A stretch of DNA of 64,000 nt from UBA5069 sp963773745. GTDB lineage: Bacteria > Chloroflexota > Anaerolineae > Caldilineales > Caldilineaceae. The stretch spans positions 2,359,813-2,423,812 of the forward strand of contig CAVZCL010000005.1 in NCBI GenBank assembly GCA_963773745.1, read 5' to 3'. The position numbers and the translations under genes were made by a program. Below are positions 38,869-49,183 of the stretch, piece after piece. Every line of letters begins with the position of its first letter. The first letter of the stretch is position 1. The notes below the pieces were generated by a model. That model made no database searches, was not told where the DNA came from, and saw nothing but the letters and a program-made list of their open reading frames with translations.

Positions 38869-39984
38869 ATGACTCTCTTCTCGCTTGCCATTCGGGGCCG
38901 CGTCTTCAGCGCTGCCAACCTCACCGCCCCCGTTGAGCTCCCCCACGCAACGGACAATGAGCGCAATGCGCTCGCCTTTTGCGCCGAGTGGCTCTCTGCG
39001 GCAGAACGCTTCGTGGTCAACACCTCGGGGTCAACCGGCGCGCCCAAGGCAATTGCGCTCAGTCGCACGCAAATGCAGGCCAGTGCACGCGCTACGGCCG
39101 ATGCGCTGGGGTTACGGGCCGGCATGCGCACGCTGGTTTGCCTGCCCGTGCATGCCATTGCCGGGCGCATGATGCTGGTGCGCGCCATGGAGCTTGGCCT
39201 GGCGACGACGTTGGTGGAGCCCGCGTCGAATCCGCTCGCCTCTTTGCCGGCGCATTCCACATTCGACTTTGCGGCCTTCGTACCGCTGCAAATGCAGACG
39301 CTGCTGGCTGGGCCTGAACGGGCGCAAATCGACGCCATGCACGCCGTGCTCGTGGGCGGCGCCCCGGTAAGCGCAGCCCTTGCCGAAGCCATTGCGCTCC
39401 TGCAGGCCGCCGTCTACCACACCTACGGCATGACCGAAACCGCTACGCACATTGCCCTGCGCAGGCTCAGCGGGCCAGGCCGCAGCGATGCCTTTGCGCC
39501 CTTGCCCGGCGTGGAGCTGCGCCTGGATGCGCGCGGCTGTCTCGCGCTGCGCGGGCCCATGACCAATGACGACTGGGTGCAGACCAACGACCTGGTGCAG
39601 TTGCGACCGGACGGCACGTTTCTGTGGTTGGGCCGCGCCGACCTTGTGATCAATTCGGGCGGCATCAAGGTGCACGTTGAGCCGCTGGAAGCGCGGCTGG
39701 AAGCGCTCCTGCCCGCACTGCTGGGATCGGCGTGGGATGGCCGGCGCTACGCCGTAGTGGGGCTGCCTGATGCACATCTTGGCGAGGCCGTTGCACTCAT
39801 ACTTGAGGGAGAGCCGCTGCCCGAATCCACTGCGCGGGCGCTGCTTGCCGGGCTGCGGGGCCACCTCGGCCCCTACGAAACGCCGCGCACGCTTCAGAAC
39901 GTGGCGCACTTTGTGGAAACCAGCACCGGCAAAATCGACCGCGCTGCGACGCGCGCCCTTTTTCCGGCTGCGCCAACGCAGTAG
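38869..39984 (+). CDS. menE: o-succinylbenzoate-CoA ligase
   Basis: 371 residues, a short AMP-forming ligase like several MenE proteins. The P-loop-like motif is NTSGSTGAPKAIALS near residue 52, the A5 motif HTYGMTETATH, the A7/A8 region DLVINSGGIKVHVEPLE and the final lysine in STGKIDRAATR. It activates OSB to OSB-CoA before MenB. It is the last gene of the men cluster; MenA, MenH and the DHNA-CoA thioesterase are not in the window. Confidence 0.92.
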   Translation: MTLFSLAIRGRVFSAANLTAPVELPHATDNERNALAFCAEWLSAAERFVVNTSGSTGAPKAIALSRTQMQASARATADALGLRAGMRTLVCLPVHAIAGRMMLVRAMELGLATTLVEPASNPLASLPAHSTFDFAAFVPLQMQTLLAGPERAQIDAMHAVLVGGAPVSAALAEAIALLQAAVYHTYGMTETATHIALRRLSGPGRSDAFAPLPGVELRLDARGCLALRGPMTNDDWVQTNDLVQLRPDGTFLWLGRADLVINSGGIKVHVEPLEARLEALLPALLGSAWDGRRYAVVGLPDAHLGEAVALILEGEPLPESTARALLAGLRGHLGPYETPRTLQNVAHFVETSTGKIDRAATRALFPAAPTQ

Positions 39985-40107
39985 CACGGTAGAGCGCAGT
40001 GGTCCGTGGCGGCTGCGCCAGTCGCACCAGCGGCATCAGCCGCCGCTGCGAACCCGCACAGAATTTCGGAGACACACCTCTTCAATCGTCATCTCCGTTG
40101 AGGTTCT

Positions 40108-42331
40108 CTACCTCTGAACAACCGGAAGGAAGAGGAGCGGTGCGATAGGCGGCCCCATTACGACAGGACAGGGGATTTCTTCGTTGCCTGCGTTGTCAAT
40201 ACTCATCACCCACATCTCCTCCATTTCGTCTTCGCCCATAAGCAGCGGTTCTACATATCTCTCCCACGTCACCCCGCCATCCATGCTGTAGTGTGTTTGC
40301 AGCAAGCCGGAGGCGTTGTCGCTGCCGGTGAGCCGCAATCGCGGCGGCGCCTCCCCATCTGGCAATGGCGCGTCGGTGCGCTCCATCTGCGCGACTGTAA
40401 CGGGGGGCGTGCGGTCATTGTGCGCCACGCTTGAATCGAGCGCCACCGCGCCACCCTGCCACGTGATTTCGCCTGTAATGGTGGGTGTGACTGTGCGCGT
40501 GAGTGTGGGGCCAACGAGCACGTCGAATGCCAACCGTGCAGAGTCGTCGACATTCACCGTACCCGTCACGTCGCCCAAGCTGAAGAGAATTGGCTCCGTT
40601 GAGTCAAGTGCGCCATGCAGCGTCTCGACTGTGTCTTCAATCAGCGTGAGCTCGGGCGGCAGCTCGAGCGCGACAGCCACATCGTGAGCTACGCCAGCGC
40701 CACCATTCCGCAGCACCAACTCAAAATGGAGCGAAGCGCCCGGCTCTCCAGCGGCAGGCAAGAAGCCAAACTCGGTTGTGGTGGCAAAGTGCGGCTCAAA
40801 GCGGCACGGCGCTTCGCCTGCGCCATTGCTCACCCCCACAATGTAGCCAAAATCGGTTGCGGCCTCCACGCAGACACGTACGCCGCTTTCCGGATCAGAG
40901 AAACTTTCACCGGGTAGCCACTGCGCCGCTGCATCGTTTGGGTTGCCGTTGCAGTCCGGGTCCACCACCTGTGCATTTCTATCCCAACGGGCGCTGTCCA
41001 CATCATGCATCACGACGGCACGCGCGGGCAGGCTCGCCTCATAGCCATCGCCGCCGCGTGCCTCAATTGTGTAGAACCGGGTGCTGCTCTCATCTATCGG
41101 AAGCTTCACGTAGAGCGGATGGACGTCGTCCGGCTGCGAGAGTGTGGCAATGGCAAGCATCCGGTTCGTGGCTGCACTTGCAAGAACGCGCTGCTCGTCC
41201 GAGATCCAACCGAGCAGCGCCTTGTGGTAGGCAATCGTGTGCGGAGCCACACAACCATAGCGGTCGTCGCGCGCGCATGTGGTGCTGTAGCCCGCCCACT
41301 GCGAACCGCTCATCACATCCCAGCCCGAGTCATAGGGAGTGTCGTAGGCTCCCGATGAATGGCGGAGACCCATCGTGTGGCCCAATTCGTGCGCCAGCAC
41401 ATTTTGCGGCCAAACGTAGGGCATGTCCCGCCCCCATACCCCAATCTCTACCGGCAGGTAAACTGCGCCATAGCCACGCTGGACGCCGTCCAGCCGCATG
41501 GGATTCGAAGCGGCGTTCTGGCCATAGGCATACCAGGCGGGCAAACCATTGCGCACGCCAATTGGCGCAACGGGCGTGACGTAGATAATGGTGGTGTAGT
41601 CGGGGAAGTGGACGTCTGCATCGGCCGCGGCCGTGCAGTCACGCGCAACAGCCTTGCGGTCCAGGGTATATGCACCGTAGACTGGCTCAATGTAGCGATC
41701 CCACGTGTCGGGTAGCGTGTACCAGCCGAGCACGGTTGCTCCATCGATGCCAAATTTGTCATAGGAGAGGTTCGCGCCAAAAGTCGCCCATGCCAGGCGC
41801 CACGCTGGAGAGCAAATCACCGTAGTGTGCCTGCGTGTCCGGTAGCGGCGAGGTATATTCGGGTGGGCGGCAGAGGAGTACGAGCCAGCGCTCGGCGTCT
41901 ACGCCGGTCGCAGGCGCTGAAGCAGTGGCCGCTCCCACGGCCACAATGTCATAAAGCGGGCCGGTGCCCGTTTGCATGGAAGCAGGGGCGGTCGCAGCCG
42001 ACGCGCGCAGCGTCACGTCGCGGCCGACGAGCGTATTCGCGCCACCCCAGGCCGCCGCGGCATCAGGCGCGAGGGTGATGTGGCGCTCGGCGCCCTGGCC
42101 ATCAATCAGGAGAAGTGAAGGCTCTTGCGCAATCAGCGCCCCATTCTGCCACGAGTCCGCCCACAGCAGGTCAAGCGTGCCCGAAAGCATGGTATCAAGC
42201 GCTGGTGGGGTGGCGGGCGGCGGCTCGCTATCCTGCGCCCGCGCCGGCGACGCAACCAATCCAAATAGAACCAGAATGAAAAGCAGCGGGAGGGAGAGGG
42301 CGCGGTAACCGCGCCGCAGATTGAGTTTCAT
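40108..42331 (-). CDS. Secreted zinc metallopeptidase (frameshifted)
   Basis: About 740 residues. ATG 42331 has GGAGG upstream and starts a signal peptide (ALSLPLLFILVLFGLVAS, cleavage near ARA-Q). The catalytic motif is NVLAHELGHTMGLRHSSG, a metzincin-like HExxHxxGxxH, followed by DVMSGS for the Met turn. The C-terminal half contains beta-sandwich repeats including a DUF11-like pattern (LRNGGAGVAHDVAVALELP) and an Ig-like region that ends with SMDGGVTWERYVEPLL. The frame breaks near 41790 (SVAPG, then WATFGANLSYD); one surplus base explains it. It may be an M6- or M11-like peptidase. Confidence 0.85.
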
Positions 42332-42927
42332 GCCTTACCTCCAGGGGGAAGGAGAGCAGAACAGGCAAGCGGCCTACGGTGGAGCATTGCAGTAGAGTGA
42401 ACGCGTAAATAGCCCACATGACCATTGGCATGAGGCGGGTAGCAACAACTCTCAAATGACACGCTTGGCAACAGCCGAGGCGCATGGCACGACTCCGGGG
42501 GGAATCAGTCGGGAACCATGGCAACTGGCGAACGACAGCGGAAGGGCGTCAAGCGACGCCACATCCGTGTTCGATCAAAACGCGCTGACGTGACGTGACG
42601 GTGCATAGAACCGGCGCGCCCGGGATTGCGCAGAAGTTGTCTGGATTACGGCAGTGGCAACTTCAGGGAGCAGGAAGGCGCGAGCTTGCACACCAGTCGG
42701 GTTTGCCTCGTGCCTTGCCTTGCTTGCGCCTCTTCACTATGCGCCTCAACCGAGCGTTTGTCAAGCGGCAAAATTCCGCAATTCCGCACGCAGACGAGCC
42801 TCCATGGCCGAATTGTGGTCTGGCTATCAGCAGGTATTGCGATATCTCTGGTAGAGTGGAGGCTGCATTGAATCAAACAGGCGACCTGAAGTTGATTGCG
42901 CCATCACTGGAACAGCGACCCTCCCAC
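42332..42927. other. Intergenic region upstream of the carotenoid cluster
   Basis: About 600 bases between a divergent peptidase gene and the lycopene cyclase gene. Short open frames run through it but none has a ribosome site or a recognisable product. Three TGACG units occur near 42587 and a doubled ATTCCGCA near 42774. No convincing promoter was found. Confidence 0.5.
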
Positions 42928-43773
42928 ATGACATACTTTGGTTTCCTCTTCAGATTCCTGGTCCCGCCCCTTGTCATTCTGGGGCTTCTCACCTGGTGGG
43001 ACGCTCGTCGCGGGCGCAAGATGCCCGCCGCGCTCAACAGTTGGCCCACGTGGCTGGTGATTACCGGCCACATTGTGGTAGCCGTGCTCTACACCACGCC
43101 GTGGGACAACTACCTGGTGGCGACGCGCGTCTGGTGGTATGAGCCCGAGCTGGTTTCGGGGATTATCATTGGCTGGGTGCCCCTTGAAGAATATATCTTC
43201 TTCGTTCTGCAGACGCTGATGACGAGCCTTTGGCTCATCTGGCTGGCCAAACGGATACGCATGCCCACCACCCCCTTCAATCCGAAGTCGGCCGGCGCCC
43301 AGCGCGCGCGCTGGGGCCTCACGGCTTTCTTTGGCGCCATATGGATCGCCTCCTTCATTCTGCTGCTTTCGGGCTGGCGGCCCGGCACCTACCTCGCACT
43401 GGAGCTGACATGGGCCGTGCTGCCGATTCTACTGCAGGTCGCCTTCGGCGGTGACATCCTCTGGCGCTACGGCAAGCTGGCCATGGCGGCGCTGATTCCC
43501 GCCTGGCTCTATCTGAGCGCCGCCGACTTCCTGGCCATTGGCCTCGGCACGTGGATCATTGCGCCCGACCAGTCGGTGGGTATCAACGTGGGCCACCTGC
43601 CCATCGAGGAGATCATCTTCTTCCTTGTGACCAACATGCTTGTCGTCTTCGGCACGATTCTTGTGCTGGCCCAGGAGAGCCAGGCGCGTGCGCCTGCCGG
43701 CCTGATCAAGTTCCTGCATCGTCTGGCGCCTGCACCCAACAGCGCCACATTGCCGGCAGGCGATCGCTCGTGA
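42928..43773 (+). CDS. Lycopene cyclase, fused CrtYc-CrtYd (CarR) type
   Basis: 281 residues with seven or so membrane helices. The two half-domains each end with the family signature: the first with TPWDNYLVATRVWWYEPELV and GWVPLEEYIFFVLQT, the second with GINVGHLPIEEIIFFLVTN. The paired (P-x-E-E) motifs carry the catalytic glutamates. It cyclises the ends of lycopene to beta or gamma rings in the membrane. ATG 42928 starts at the first helix. The next gene begins within its stop (GTGA). Confidence 0.93.
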   Translation: MTYFGFLFRFLVPPLVILGLLTWWDARRGRKMPAALNSWPTWLVITGHIVVAVLYTTPWDNYLVATRVWWYEPELVSGIIIGWVPLEEYIFFVLQTLMTSLWLIWLAKRIRMPTTPFNPKSAGAQRARWGLTAFFGAIWIASFILLLSGWRPGTYLALELTWAVLPILLQVAFGGDILWRYGKLAMAALIPAWLYLSAADFLAIGLGTWIIAPDQSVGINVGHLPIEEIIFFLVTNMLVVFGTILVLAQESQARAPAGLIKFLHRLAPAPNSATLPAGDRS

Positions 43774-44639
43774 CGCCGGAACTGCGCGCCTTTACCGGAG
43801 GCGAACATCAACCCTACTTTTTGCAGGGCAGCGATGAATCGGTCGCGCTGCTGGTGCACGGCTTTCCCGGCACGCCCGCCGAACTGCGGCCCGTGGGCGG
43901 CATGATCCATCGCGCCGGGCTCAGCGTCAGCGGCATGCTGCTGCCGGGCTTTGGCAGTGACTTTTTGAACGTGGCGAACTACCGCAACGAGGAGTGGCTC
44001 GCGGCCGTCGAGGACGAGCTTGTGATGCTGCGATCCCGCTTCGCGCGCATTCTGCTGGTCGGCAATTCCATGGGTTCGGCGCTCGCCATGCAGGCCGCCA
44101 CGCGCCAGCCGGTGGACGGTCTGCTGCTCTTCTCGCCCTGGTGGCGCATCGAGCAGCGCTGGCTCGATGCGCTGGCCCCACTTGTGCAGCCACTCATACC
44201 CCGCCTCCATCCCTTCCGGCGCGCCGACTTTGCCGATGCGCGCTTGCGAACCGCTCTGCTGCGCTTTATGCCCGACGTGAACCTCGACGATGCGGAGGCG
44301 CAGGAGGCGATTCGCAATCTGCAGATCGAGACTTCCGTCATCACTGCGGTTCGGCGCACCGGCCGGCTTGCTGCGGCCGCTGCGCCACTGGTAACAACGC
44401 CAACGCTTATCATCCAGGCTGTCAACGACATTCTCGTGCGCCCTGCCGTTACCGCGACGCTGGCGCGGCGGCTGCCCAACCTGGCGGGCCTTGCCATTGC
44501 CGACGGCGACCACGAAATCGCCCACATGGAGCAACCCAACGCGCAGGCGCTTGAGCCGCTCATCGCGCACTTTGCGCAACTGATCACCTTCGACAACGCC
44601 GCTGTTGATCACCACCTGGCACACGCTGCCGACGCCTGA
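43770..44639 (+). CDS. Alpha/beta hydrolase (carboxylesterase-like)
   Basis: 289 residues, start GTG overlapping the lycopene cyclase stop. ALLVHGFPGTPAELRPV is the oxyanion turn, LVGNSMGSALAM the serine nucleophile elbow, VNDILV the Asp and DGDHEIAHME the His. It is closest to EST30-like carboxylesterases. In this operon it might remove acyl groups from carotenoid esters or lipids, but that is inference. Confidence 0.88.
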   Translation: MTPELRAFTGGEHQPYFLQGSDESVALLVHGFPGTPAELRPVGGMIHRAGLSVSGMLLPGFGSDFLNVANYRNEEWLAAVEDELVMLRSRFARILLVGNSMGSALAMQAATRQPVDGLLLFSPWWRIEQRWLDALAPLVQPLIPRLHPFRRADFADARLRTALLRFMPDVNLDDAEAQEAIRNLQIETSVITAVRRTGRLAAAAAPLVTTPTLIIQAVNDILVRPAVTATLARRLPNLAGLAIADGDHEIAHMEQPNAQALEPLIAHFAQLITFDNAAVDHHLAHAADA

Positions 44640-44653
44640 AACGACCCTCCCGC

Positions 44654-45470
44654 ATGCGCACCGCTTCAACTGCACGGCCTTTCGCCACCCCGCTCTCTTC
44701 ACCTGCGCCCTGGTATTTCATTGGCGCCTGGGTGCTCGTCATGATCTCCATCCCTATCCTGCGCTGGGTGATCGGCGACGAAGTTCTGCACTGGGCAACC
44801 AGCGTCAGCGTTGTCCTGCAGGCGGCGGCGTCGCTGTCTGTGCTGTGGGTTGGCTGGGGCGCGCGCACCACGCTCGCCGTGGTGGCCGTCATTCTGCCGC
44901 TGGCCTGGGCGGTGGAATTTGTGGGCAGCAAGACGGGCCTCCCCTTTGGCGACTACCACTATACGCCGCTGCTGCAGCCACAGGCAGGCGGCGTGCCCCT
45001 GCTCATCCCCCTGGCGTGGCTGATGATGTTGCCGCCGGCATGGGCCGTGGGCGCACTGCTGGCACGCAGATTGGCGCGCGCTACCGGTGGCAATCTTCGC
45101 CGCCCTGGCCTTTGCCGCGTGGGACCTCTTCCTCGATCCCCAGATGGTGGCGTGGGGCTACTGGGTGTGGGATCAACCCGGCGGCTACTTCGGCATTCCC
45201 TGGATCAATTTTGCGGGCTGGGTTCTGAGCGCGTTCCTGCTCTCCTGGATTGCACTCGCGCTGGTGCGCCCGCCTCCGCCGCCCCTGCTTCCGCTGCTGG
45301 CCATCTACACAATTACGTGGGCCCTGCAATCGGTGGGCCTTGCCCTCTTCTGGGGTATGCCTGGGCCGGCCGCAGTCGGCTTTGTGGGCATGGGCGTCTT
45401 CGTCGCGCTCGCCTGGTGGCGGCAGCGCGTGCGTGCGCATGGCGCGCCCTCCGTAGCACAGCACGCGTAA
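44654..45470 (+). CDS. cruF: Carotenoid 1',2'-hydratase CruF (frameshifted)
   Basis: About 271 residues, a membrane protein with about eight helices. Motifs are GSKTGLPFGDYHYTPLL, GVPLLIPLAWLMML and AAWDLFLDPQMVAWGYWVW, characteristic of CruF / bisanhydrobacterioruberin hydratase. It adds water to the psi end of gamma-carotene or similar. The frame breaks near 45086 (RRLARAT, then VAIFAALAF); removing one G repairs it. In cyanobacteria and green bacteria CruF acts with the glycosyltransferase CruC; here a GT2 gene follows after plsY. Confidence 0.9.
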
Positions 45471-45544
45471 ATAGCCCGCCGGCGCAGAATGGTGCAAAAT
45501 GAGGCAGACATTCTGACGCTTCATCCACCGCCAGGCGGCAGCGC

Positions 45545-46201
45545 ATGAGCCCCACCGTCGCGCCCGCGACAACCGTGCTTTGGATTGTGATTGCTTTTGC
45601 AGCCGGATCCCTCCCCTTCTCGGTCTGGATCGGCAGATGGGTGCTGCGCGCGGACATCCGCACCTTTGGTGATGCCAACCCGGGGGCCACCAACGTGCTG
45701 CGCGCCGGCGGCCGCGGCGCATTTGCCGCCGCGGCGCTGCTCGACGGCTTCAAGGCAGCAATTCCCGTCGGCCTCGCCTACCTGTGGGTTGGCATTGACG
45801 GCTGGCCGCTGGCGCTGGTGGCCGCCGCGCCCCTTGCCGGCCATGCCTTTTCGCCCTTCCTGCGCGGCCGCGGCGGCAAAGCCGTGGCAACCACCTTTGG
45901 CGCATGGGCAGGCATCACCATCTGGGAGGGTCCCACCATCCTCGGCCTTGGCCTCTTGCTGACTACGCGAATCGTGCGCAACAGCGCGTGGGCCGTCATG
46001 GGGGCCATGATCTTGCTGCTGGCGTGGTTGCTGATGACGCCAGCTTATTGGAATGGTCTCATCCAGCGCCCCAGCCCGGGTGTCATGGCGCTTGCCTGGC
46101 TGCTGCAAATGGCCATCCTCATCTACAAACATCGCCTCGAATTGCGCCAGCCGCTGCAACTGCGCCGTCGCAGCGCGAGCGTGCAAGGCAGTGAACAATG
46201 A
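45545..46201 (+). CDS. plsY: Glycerol-3-phosphate acyltransferase PlsY
   Basis: 218 residues with about five membrane helices. The PlsY signatures are intact: GSLPFSVWIGR, GDANPGATNVLRAGG and GHAFSPFLRGRGGKAVATTFG. It acylates glycerol-3-phosphate from acyl-phosphate to form lysophosphatidate. It overlaps the GT2 gene by 4 bases (ATGA) and follows cruF, an unusual position. It could be the ordinary PlsY or a paralogue that acylates a carotenoid glycoside, which cannot be decided from sequence. Confidence 0.9.
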   Translation: MSPTVAPATTVLWIVIAFAAGSLPFSVWIGRWVLRADIRTFGDANPGATNVLRAGGRGAFAAAALLDGFKAAIPVGLAYLWVGIDGWPLALVAAAPLAGHAFSPFLRGRGGKAVATTFGAWAGITIWEGPTILGLGLLLTTRIVRNSAWAVMGAMILLLAWLLMTPAYWNGLIQRPSPGVMALAWLLQMAILIYKHRLELRQPLQLRRRSASVQGSEQ

Positions 46202-47347
46202 GCTGGCTCGCGCTCATCAATGCCGTTTCGCTGCTTGTCCTCCTTTTTCTGCTGCTGAATGCCGCAGAGAACTACCGCCATTTTCCGCGCCTGCACGCAG
46301 GCGACGCACCCGCAGGGCCCGCACCCTACGTCTCGATCCTGATTCCCGCACGCAACGAAGCGGGCGCGATCGGCGCGACGGTGGAGCTGCTTTTGGGCCA
46401 GTGCTATCCGGGCAGCCTGGAAGTCATTATGCTTGACGACCAGTCCGAAGATGGCACCGGCGCGGTGGCCACGGCTGCGGGTCGGGGCGACCCACGTTTG
46501 CACGTGCGCAGCGGCGCGCCCTTGCCCGGTGGCTGGGTGGGCAAACCATGGGCCTGCCACCAGTTGGCGCAAGCGGCGCAGGGTGAACTGCTTCTCTTCA
46601 CCGATGCCGACGTTGCCTGGCAGCCGGACGCGCTCGCAGCGACCGTTGCACAGATGCAGCGCACCAAAGCCGGCCTGCTCTCGGTTTGGCCCACGCAGCG
46701 CATGGAGAGCTTGGTCCGAGCGGCTTGTCGTGCCCCTCATGAGCTTCGCGCTGCTTGCCTATCTACCCGTGGAGTGGGTGCATGGACTGCCCCACAAGCA
46801 GGCTGCCGCCGCCAATGGGCAGTGCCTGCTCTTCACGCGCGAAGCCTATGTGGCGTGTGGCGGCCACGCCGGCGTGCACGATCGCGTGCTGGAGGATGTC
46901 CTGCTCGCGCAGCGCGTTAAGGCTGCCGGGCAGAAGCTGCGCCTTGCCGACGGTGCGGGGCTTGTGGCCGCGCGCATGTACAGCGACTGGCCCTCCGTAC
47001 GCGACGGCTACGCAAAGAACATCCTTGCCGGTCACCTGAATTCGATCCCCTTTCTGCTCCTCTCCACCCTCTTCCACCTCACTCTCTTCGTGTGGCCGTG
47101 GGTGTGGCTTGCGGCGGGCTTCTGGGGCGTGGGGGGTGCGGGGTGGCCGCTGCTGCCGCTGGCGACTGCCTTGCTCGGCATCGCGTTGCGCGCCGTAACT
47201 GCGGCCACAGCACGACAGCCCTTGCGCCACGCATTGCTCATGCCCGTCTCCGTGCTGCTGATGACGCGCATCGCGATGCAGGCAATCTGGTGGCGGCTGC
47301 GCTACGGCGGCCCCGTTTGGAAGGGGCGCACGCTGCCCGCGCGCTAA
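46198..47347 (+). CDS. GT2 glycosyltransferase, CruC-like (frameshifted)
   Basis: About 382 residues. One N-terminal helix precedes the GT-A domain: VSILIPARNEAGAIGATVE, MLDDQSEDGT (first Asp motif), GWVGKPWACHQLAQAA, LLFTDADVAW (DxD) and later RVLEDVLLAQRVKAAG. C-terminal helices and YGGPVWKGRTLP end it. This matches the carotenoid glycosyltransferase CruC group, which glycosylates the C-1' hydroxyl made by CruF. The frame breaks near 46714 (MESL, then SERLVVPLMSFALL); one surplus base. Confidence 0.85.
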
Positions 47348-47426
47348 CCTGCAACAGCACGGGCGACCCATGGTTGGGTCGCCCGTATTACTTCACTATT
47401 CACGTTATGAAATTAACTGTGCCCGG

Positions 47427-48117
47427 TCAGGCGGCGTCAAAGGGCTCAATGCACTCTTCCCCCTCGTTGCGCGCGTTATTCACCTGCTTGCTTACCTCCC
47501 ACATCTGCATCAACTCCGCTGGGTAGGGGCGCAAGAGGTGGCGCACATTGGCGAGGTATTCCGGCGGATCATCGCCCCCGGAGCCCAGCCACAAATCGTA
47601 GTCCTCGGGCGCAATGATGAGCGGCATGCGGTCATGCAAACCACGAACGAGATCATTTGCTTCAGTGGTCAGCAATGTGCACGTGGAAAGCTCGCCCCCG
47701 TCGGGGCCATGCCAGTTTTCCCAAAGGCCGGCAATCGCGAAGGGGCTTTCATCAGCCGTCGTAATGAAGTGAGGCGCCTTCCCGCGTCGCACCCTTCTGC
47801 CACTCGTAGAAGCCCGAAGCCGGCACCAGGCAGCGCCGCCGTTTGAAGGCGGCCCGGAAGGAGGGCTTTTCGGTGACGGTTTCCGAGCGCGCGTTGATGA
47901 GCTTTTGGCCAATCGACGGATCTTTGGCCCACGACGGGATCAGCCCCCAGAGCACGAGCGCCCACTCTCGCTGCGGCACCTCCGCCTGCATGCGCACAAT
48001 GCCCACGGGCTGCGTGGGCGCGATGTTGTAGCGCGGCTCCAGGTACGGCTCGTCGGGCAGGTCAAAGAGTGATTTCAGTTGTTCGGGCGAAGCCCGCAGG
48101 ACAAATCTTCCGCACAT
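47427..48117 (-). CDS. SRAP/YedK-HMCES protein (frameshifted)
   Basis: About 229 residues. MCGRFVL supplies the catalytic Cys2; PRYNIAPTQ, NARSETV, PASGFYEW (Glu) and LHDRMPLI (His) complete the SRAP active site. It binds abasic sites in single-stranded DNA and forms a stable thiazolidine crosslink. The frame breaks near 47790 (FYEWQKG, then RRGKAPHF); one surplus base. The -10 box ends 6 bases before the ATG, so the mRNA may be leaderless. Confidence 0.93.
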
Positions 48118-48123
48118 GGGCAG

Positions 48124-48152
48124 AGTATAGCCAAAGCGGACGTATCGATCAA
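48124..48152 (-). promoter_or_regulatory. SRAP promoter, apparently leaderless
   Basis: On the minus strand TTGATC (48152-48147), 17-base spacer, TATACT (48129-48124), then CTGCCC and the ATG. Transcription would start at or within a base or two of the start codon. No LexA-type box was found in it. Confidence 0.7.
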
Positions 48153-48173
48153 GGCGTGTGCATTGTTGAACTT

Positions 48174-48207
48174 GAAGCGAGGCTTCCGATTTTGGAAGCC
48201 TCGCTTC
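48174..48207. terminator. Hairpin sharing its stem with 8582-8615
   Basis: GAAGCGAGGCTTCC (48174-48187) and its exact complement (48194-48207) around GATTTT. Thirteen of the 14 stem bases are identical to the hairpin at 8582. It sits between the SRAP promoter and the end of the membrane protein gene. Confidence 0.7.
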
Positions 48208-48220
48208 GGCCGATCAGAAA

Positions 48221-48985
48221 TCAGCGCGCACCAGTCAAAGCGTGCGTCCCGCTTGCTTCGGCCGCAGGCGCCTGCGCGTGCATACCCGCATACCAGGTGC
48301 GGTACGCGATGACCGCAATCGCCACGTAGCAGAGCGTCTTGGGGATCATCAGCATCCCCACGAGTGGCCAGCGCTGCACAAAGAGAATGACAGGCGTGTA
48401 GAAGGCGAACGAGGCAACGATCAGCCAGCCTATGGCGCCAAAGGTGCGGTCACCCGTCCGCTTCGCGTCGCGCACCATTAGCCATGCGCAGCCAAGCCCC
48501 GTGAGCATAAGTGGCGCATTGCGGTAGAGCGACCACGGCTGCGGCGGCACCGCCATGCTCCACTCGTTCTGCGGAAAGAGCATAATCACCAGCCGCAGCG
48601 CGGCGGCGCCCAGCAGCACAACGGCAAACCAGCCCCATGGCTGGCCAAAGCGGCGCTGCCACGCAAAGACCATGAGCACATAGAAGAGCGTCACCGTTAC
48701 GGCCGTCGCAAGCGCGCCAAGCCCCACAATGCCAACCGAAAGGCCGCCGATCATCACGCTGCGCTCAATGTTGCCGCCACCCAGCGCCAGCACGCGGAAG
48801 CCCACATGGCCCGTGTCGCCCAGCCCCAGCAGCGCAAATGCCGCCAGAAAGAGGCTGGCCACTGGCCAATCGGCCGCAGCCACCCGCCCACGCCGCGCCC
48901 ACATCATGGCCACCAGTGTCCAAATGGCAACCAGATACGCGACGTTGAAGCCAATCTCCATCCCCACGCGCAGACTTTCCGACAT
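48221..48985 (-). CDS. Seven-helix membrane protein of unknown function
   Basis: 254 residues. AAAGGA lies before ATG 48985. About seven hydrophobic helices can be drawn (for example NVAYLVAIWTLVAMMW and VTVTLFYVLMVFAW). FGAIGWLIVASFAFYTPVI and MLMIPKTLCYVAIAVIAYRTWY are its most distinctive stretches. I cannot assign a family. It is divergent from hisZ, and the 48986-49183 gap shows no clear promoter. Confidence 0.65.
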   Translation of the reverse strand: MSESLRVGMEIGFNVAYLVAIWTLVAMMWARRGRVAAADWPVASLFLAAFALLGLGDTGHVGFRVLALGGGNIERSVMIGGLSVGIVGLGALATAVTVTLFYVLMVFAWQRRFGQPWGWFAVVLLGAAALRLVIMLFPQNEWSMAVPPQPWSLYRNAPLMLTGLGCAWLMVRDAKRTGDRTFGAIGWLIVASFAFYTPVILFVQRWPLVGMLMIPKTLCYVAIAVIAYRTWYAGMHAQAPAAEASGTHALTGAR

Positions 48986-49183
48986 GATGATTCCTTTCGG
49001 GTGATGGTGCAGCATGCTGCTGATACCCTTTGCTATGGTACACCCAAAATGGTTTGCGCTGCACAAATCGCGAAGCGAGCGCCGGTGCGCCCGCTGTGCT
49101 ATACTCACTTCTCGACGTCCCAATCACCGAATCACGAGCCGCTCATCTTGTCCGCGCAACCGTCAGCCTTAAGCAATCAACCA

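Noticed and set aside
45521..46198. Minus-strand open frame opposite plsY
   Set aside because: No domain; plsY motifs on the plus strand are complete.
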